Assembly: GCA_025362255.1 (NCBI GenBank) | Contig: JANYGY010000126.1 | Span: forward strand, 1 to 8,103 | DNA from: Planctomycetales bacterium | GTDB lineage: Bacteria; Planctomycetota; UBA11346 | Direction: 5' to 3' | Length of the DNA: 8,103 bases | Shown: positions 6,686 to 8,103 of the stretch, in pieces | Layout: the number at the start of each line of letters is the position of its first letter | Numbering within the stretch: the first letter of the stretch is position 1 | Translations under genes and position numbers: made by a program | Notes under the pieces: generated by a model | The model's database searches: none | What the model saw: only the letters and a program-made list of their open reading frames with translations | What the model was told of the DNA's origin: nothing

Positions 6686-6725
6686 CAAACCCCAGCCGAT
6701 TGGCTGGGGTTTGGGGGCGTTTTTT
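6686..6725 (+). terminator. Rho-independent terminator after the XRE gene
   Basis: A 12-bp perfect stem (caaaccccagcc / ggctggggtttg) with loop gatt is followed by six bases and then six Ts at 6720-6725. It begins 15 nt after the stop codon of the regulator. The opposite strand has no comparable T-run, so it works mainly for the rightward gene. Confidence 0.85.
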
Positions 6726-6744
6726 ACCGTTAGAAGTAGACGGT
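6726..6744. repeat. Short inverted repeat between the two converging genes
   Basis: accgt and acggt surround the 9-nt centre tagaagtag. It lies where the GC-rich element gives way to AT-rich DNA, and touches the stop codon of the exported-protein gene. A recombination-site role is possible, but the arms are too short to claim it. Confidence 0.3.
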
Positions 6745-7229
6745 TATTGATCGACTGGTGAATCAAGGTGGTGTGTCCCCTTTGGCTCCACCTTCCCCTT
6801 TGGCTCCACCTTTGGCTTCCCTCCATCCTCGGTCGGAATAAAAACTGTTCCATAACTTTCACTTAGGAAAACAGGCCTGTCGTTGACAATGTTGTAGCTA
6901 ACTAATCGAACGCCTTCAGATTTTTCCCGTGAAAACATTACGACGATAACAGGGGGGGTACTGGTGTTGGCTCGCGGTCTTTTTGTTGCGGAGGCGCTTT
7001 CGAAAAGAGGCGGAAAAAAAAAGTCATCTTCTTCGTTAATTGAATCGATCTTCTCTCCAAATTTTGTTGCTTTTTTTGACAAAAGAAGAATAGCATGTAA
7101 ACAATTTGGTGATATCGAATGGACCTGAATGAGAAGTGGGTCACCAATATTTAAAGTTGTGTTACGTCCCAAAGCTACTGCAAATGACAGCGCCATAATC
7201 AATAACCCGGCCGTAAGAATAGATTTCAT
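6744..7229 (-). CDS. Exported small protein downstream of the RHS gene, candidate immunity partner (161 aa)
   Basis: I do not recognise the family. The protein starts with Met-Lys and a hydrophobic stretch (residues about 4-20, 'ILTAGLLIMALSFAVALG'), a convincing signal peptide, so it is probably exported. The mature part has beta-like segments ('PPVIVVMF', 'VRLVSYNIVNDRPVFLSESYGTVFIP'), an acidic loop followed by 'FFFPP', and a Lys/Pro/Gly-rich tail with two copies of 'KVEPKG'. It lies 48 nt downstream of the RHS stop, on the same strand and equally AT-rich. That is the place where polymorphic toxin loci carry the cognate immunity gene, hence the suggestion. Export would suit protection against a toxin acting outside the cytoplasm. 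The gene contains a run of nine As (7014-7022) and seven Gs (6952-6958) on the plus strand. The ATG has no clear ribosome-binding site, which fits coupling to the upstream gene. Confidence 0.72.
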   Translation of the reverse strand: MKSILTAGLLIMALSFAVALGRNTTLNIGDPLLIQVHSISPNCLHAILLLSKKATKFGEKIDSINEEDDFFFPPLFESASATKRPRANTSTPPVIVVMFSREKSEGVRLVSYNIVNDRPVFLSESYGTVFIPTEDGGKPKVEPKGKVEPKGTHHLDSPVDQ

Positions 7230-7277
7230 ATTTTTGCGTTAAATGAAATTGCGATAAAGCTCATCAATCGATCCCTG

Positions 7278-8103
7278 TTATTTCGGCAGAGGATAAGTCA
7301 AAGGATACGGCTCGCCCGATACTGGAGAGCCGCCCGGATCACCATTTTCGTGAAACTTATCCTCATCCTTTTTAATTGATTCCGCCTCGGCCTTCAAATT
7401 GTTTTCAGAGCTTTTTGCGTTACAATTAGCTGGTTCAACGCAAGAAGCTGCTTTATTCACTTTGTCCACAGCTGCATTTAGTTTATCGACCATGTTTTTA
7501 ACATGGAGTTGCTCGTGACCAATTACGTTCTCAACAGTATATTTACCATCTCGACGGGCATTGATCGCTACCTTATTTATAGTAATATTAAATTTTGGAC
7601 TGGCGCTGCACTTTATTTTTTTCTTTCCCTCGTTTTCTTTCGGAGGGCATTCACATGCGACACACTCACACTTTATCCCTGAATCTGTCATTTTAGTTAT
7701 ACCCAAAGCGTCATGCTTAGGTGTGCCGTTCCGATAATCAATGTCAGGAACAGCTTCGTCAGAAAGCCCCGAGGGATCTAGTCCATTCGGTATGAAGTAG
7801 GCCAGATAAAAAGACATTCCGTCTTCAAATCCAATCGGATCCCTAGAAACAAACCGCCCCAACCTAGACGAATACATTCTAGCTCTGGCAAAATAAAATA
7901 CGGTTCCCGAATCAAGTTTATAAGACGTAAATCCACGATCCTGTCCAACTCCAGATTTGGCAAGAACCGCCCCCACCGAATTTTTCACGGTCTGCTGCCC
8001 ATACGCCGTGTAATTGTAACGCTCCACAACATTGCCAAACCGGTTCGTCGTAGCCGCAACCGAAAACAAATGCGATTTCGGCGTATAGTAAGGAACCGCT
8101 AAT
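7278..8103 (-). CDS. RHS protein C-terminal end with HExxH metallopeptidase-like tip (5' end off the right edge)
   Basis: The minus-strand frame is open to the right edge, so the large N-terminal shell is outside the window. The RHS-associated core runs from about 8103 to 7767: 'HLFSVAATTNRFGNVVERY', 'GQDRGFTSYKLDSGTVFYFARARMYSSRLGRFVSRDPIG', then 'YFIPNGLDPSG' (DPSG at 7767-7778). The remaining 162 residues form the variable tip. It has a cysteine cluster ('CECVACEC' plus a later Cys), a beta-like stretch ('KFNITINKVAINARR') and 'VIGHEQLHVKNMVDKL', containing HEQLH at 7503-7517. HExxH is the zinc-binding and catalytic signature of zincin proteases. Downstream come two further cysteines and a Glu-rich helix ('EAESIKKDEDKFHEN') that might supply the third zinc ligand. 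In RHS proteins the tip is the effector, so a secreted protease role is plausible but not proven. A possible immunity gene follows after 48 nt. Confidence 0.88.
   Translation of the reverse strand, partial: LAVPYYTPKSHLFSVAATTNRFGNVVERYNYTAYGQQTVKNSVGAVLAKSGVGQDRGFTSYKLDSGTVFYFARARMYSSRLGRFVSRDPIGFEDGMSFYLAYFIPNGLDPSGLSDEAVPDIDYRNGTPKHDALGITKMTDSGIKCECVACECPPKENEGKKKIKCSASPKFNITINKVAINARRDGKYTVENVIGHEQLHVKNMVDKLNAAVDKVNKAASCVEPANCNAKSSENNLKAEAESIKKDEDKFHENGDPGGSPVSGEPYPLTYPLPK

Noticed and set aside
953..6776. 9-bp direct repeat gtggtgtgt at 953-961 and 6768-6776 as possible attachment sites
   Set aside because: It is short and GT-rich, and a match of this length is not surprising between the two flanks. 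It would also place the right end inside the exported-protein gene, with no supporting structure.
1..8103. tRNA, rRNA or CRISPR array
   Set aside because: No cloverleaf-like segment with the conserved T-loop sequence, no ribosomal RNA sequence and no regularly spaced repeats were seen on either strand.

Overview
The window looks like a chromosomal piece of a planctomycete-type bacterium. The main clue is the two RHS (rearrangement hotspot) core fragments at its ends, both read on the minus strand. Their cores end in 'YYVPNLLDPSG' and 'YFIPNGLDPSG', a style I associate with planctomycete RHS proteins. This is recognition from memory, not a search result. The flanks, especially the right one, are visibly AT-richer than the strongly GC-rich middle.

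Layout from left to right. (1) Positions 1 to about 812, minus strand: an RHS core fragment whose C-terminal tip lies beyond the left edge. (2) 926-956: a strong terminator serving a small 81-residue gene (984-1229, minus). (3) 1230-1883: a very GC-rich stretch with no convincing gene and several perfect hairpins. (4) 1884-2921: a complete tyrosine recombinase. (5) 2925-6143: a large primase-helicase-like protein with a CHC2 zinc finger, TOPRIM domain, P-loop ATPase and winged helix. (6) 6144-6271: a divergent control region. (7) 6272-6670, plus strand: an XRE-type repressor-like regulator followed by a terminator. (8) 6744-7229, minus: a small exported protein. (9) 7278-8103, minus: the C-terminal end of a second RHS protein, whose tip carries an HExxH zinc-protease motif.

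Interpretation. The middle block (about 0.9 to 6.7 kb) reads as a compact integrative element: repressor-like regulator, divergent primase-helicase, translationally linked integrase, a structured gene-free region that could hold an origin, and one small accessory gene. It appears to sit inside or between units of an RHS toxin locus. No defence, resistance or conjugation genes are visible, so it could be a minimal self-replicating or satellite-like element. On the right, an RHS tip resembling a metallopeptidase is followed by a small exported protein in the position expected of an immunity or inhibitor partner. The exact ends of the element could not be fixed: no convincing long direct repeat was found on the two sides.
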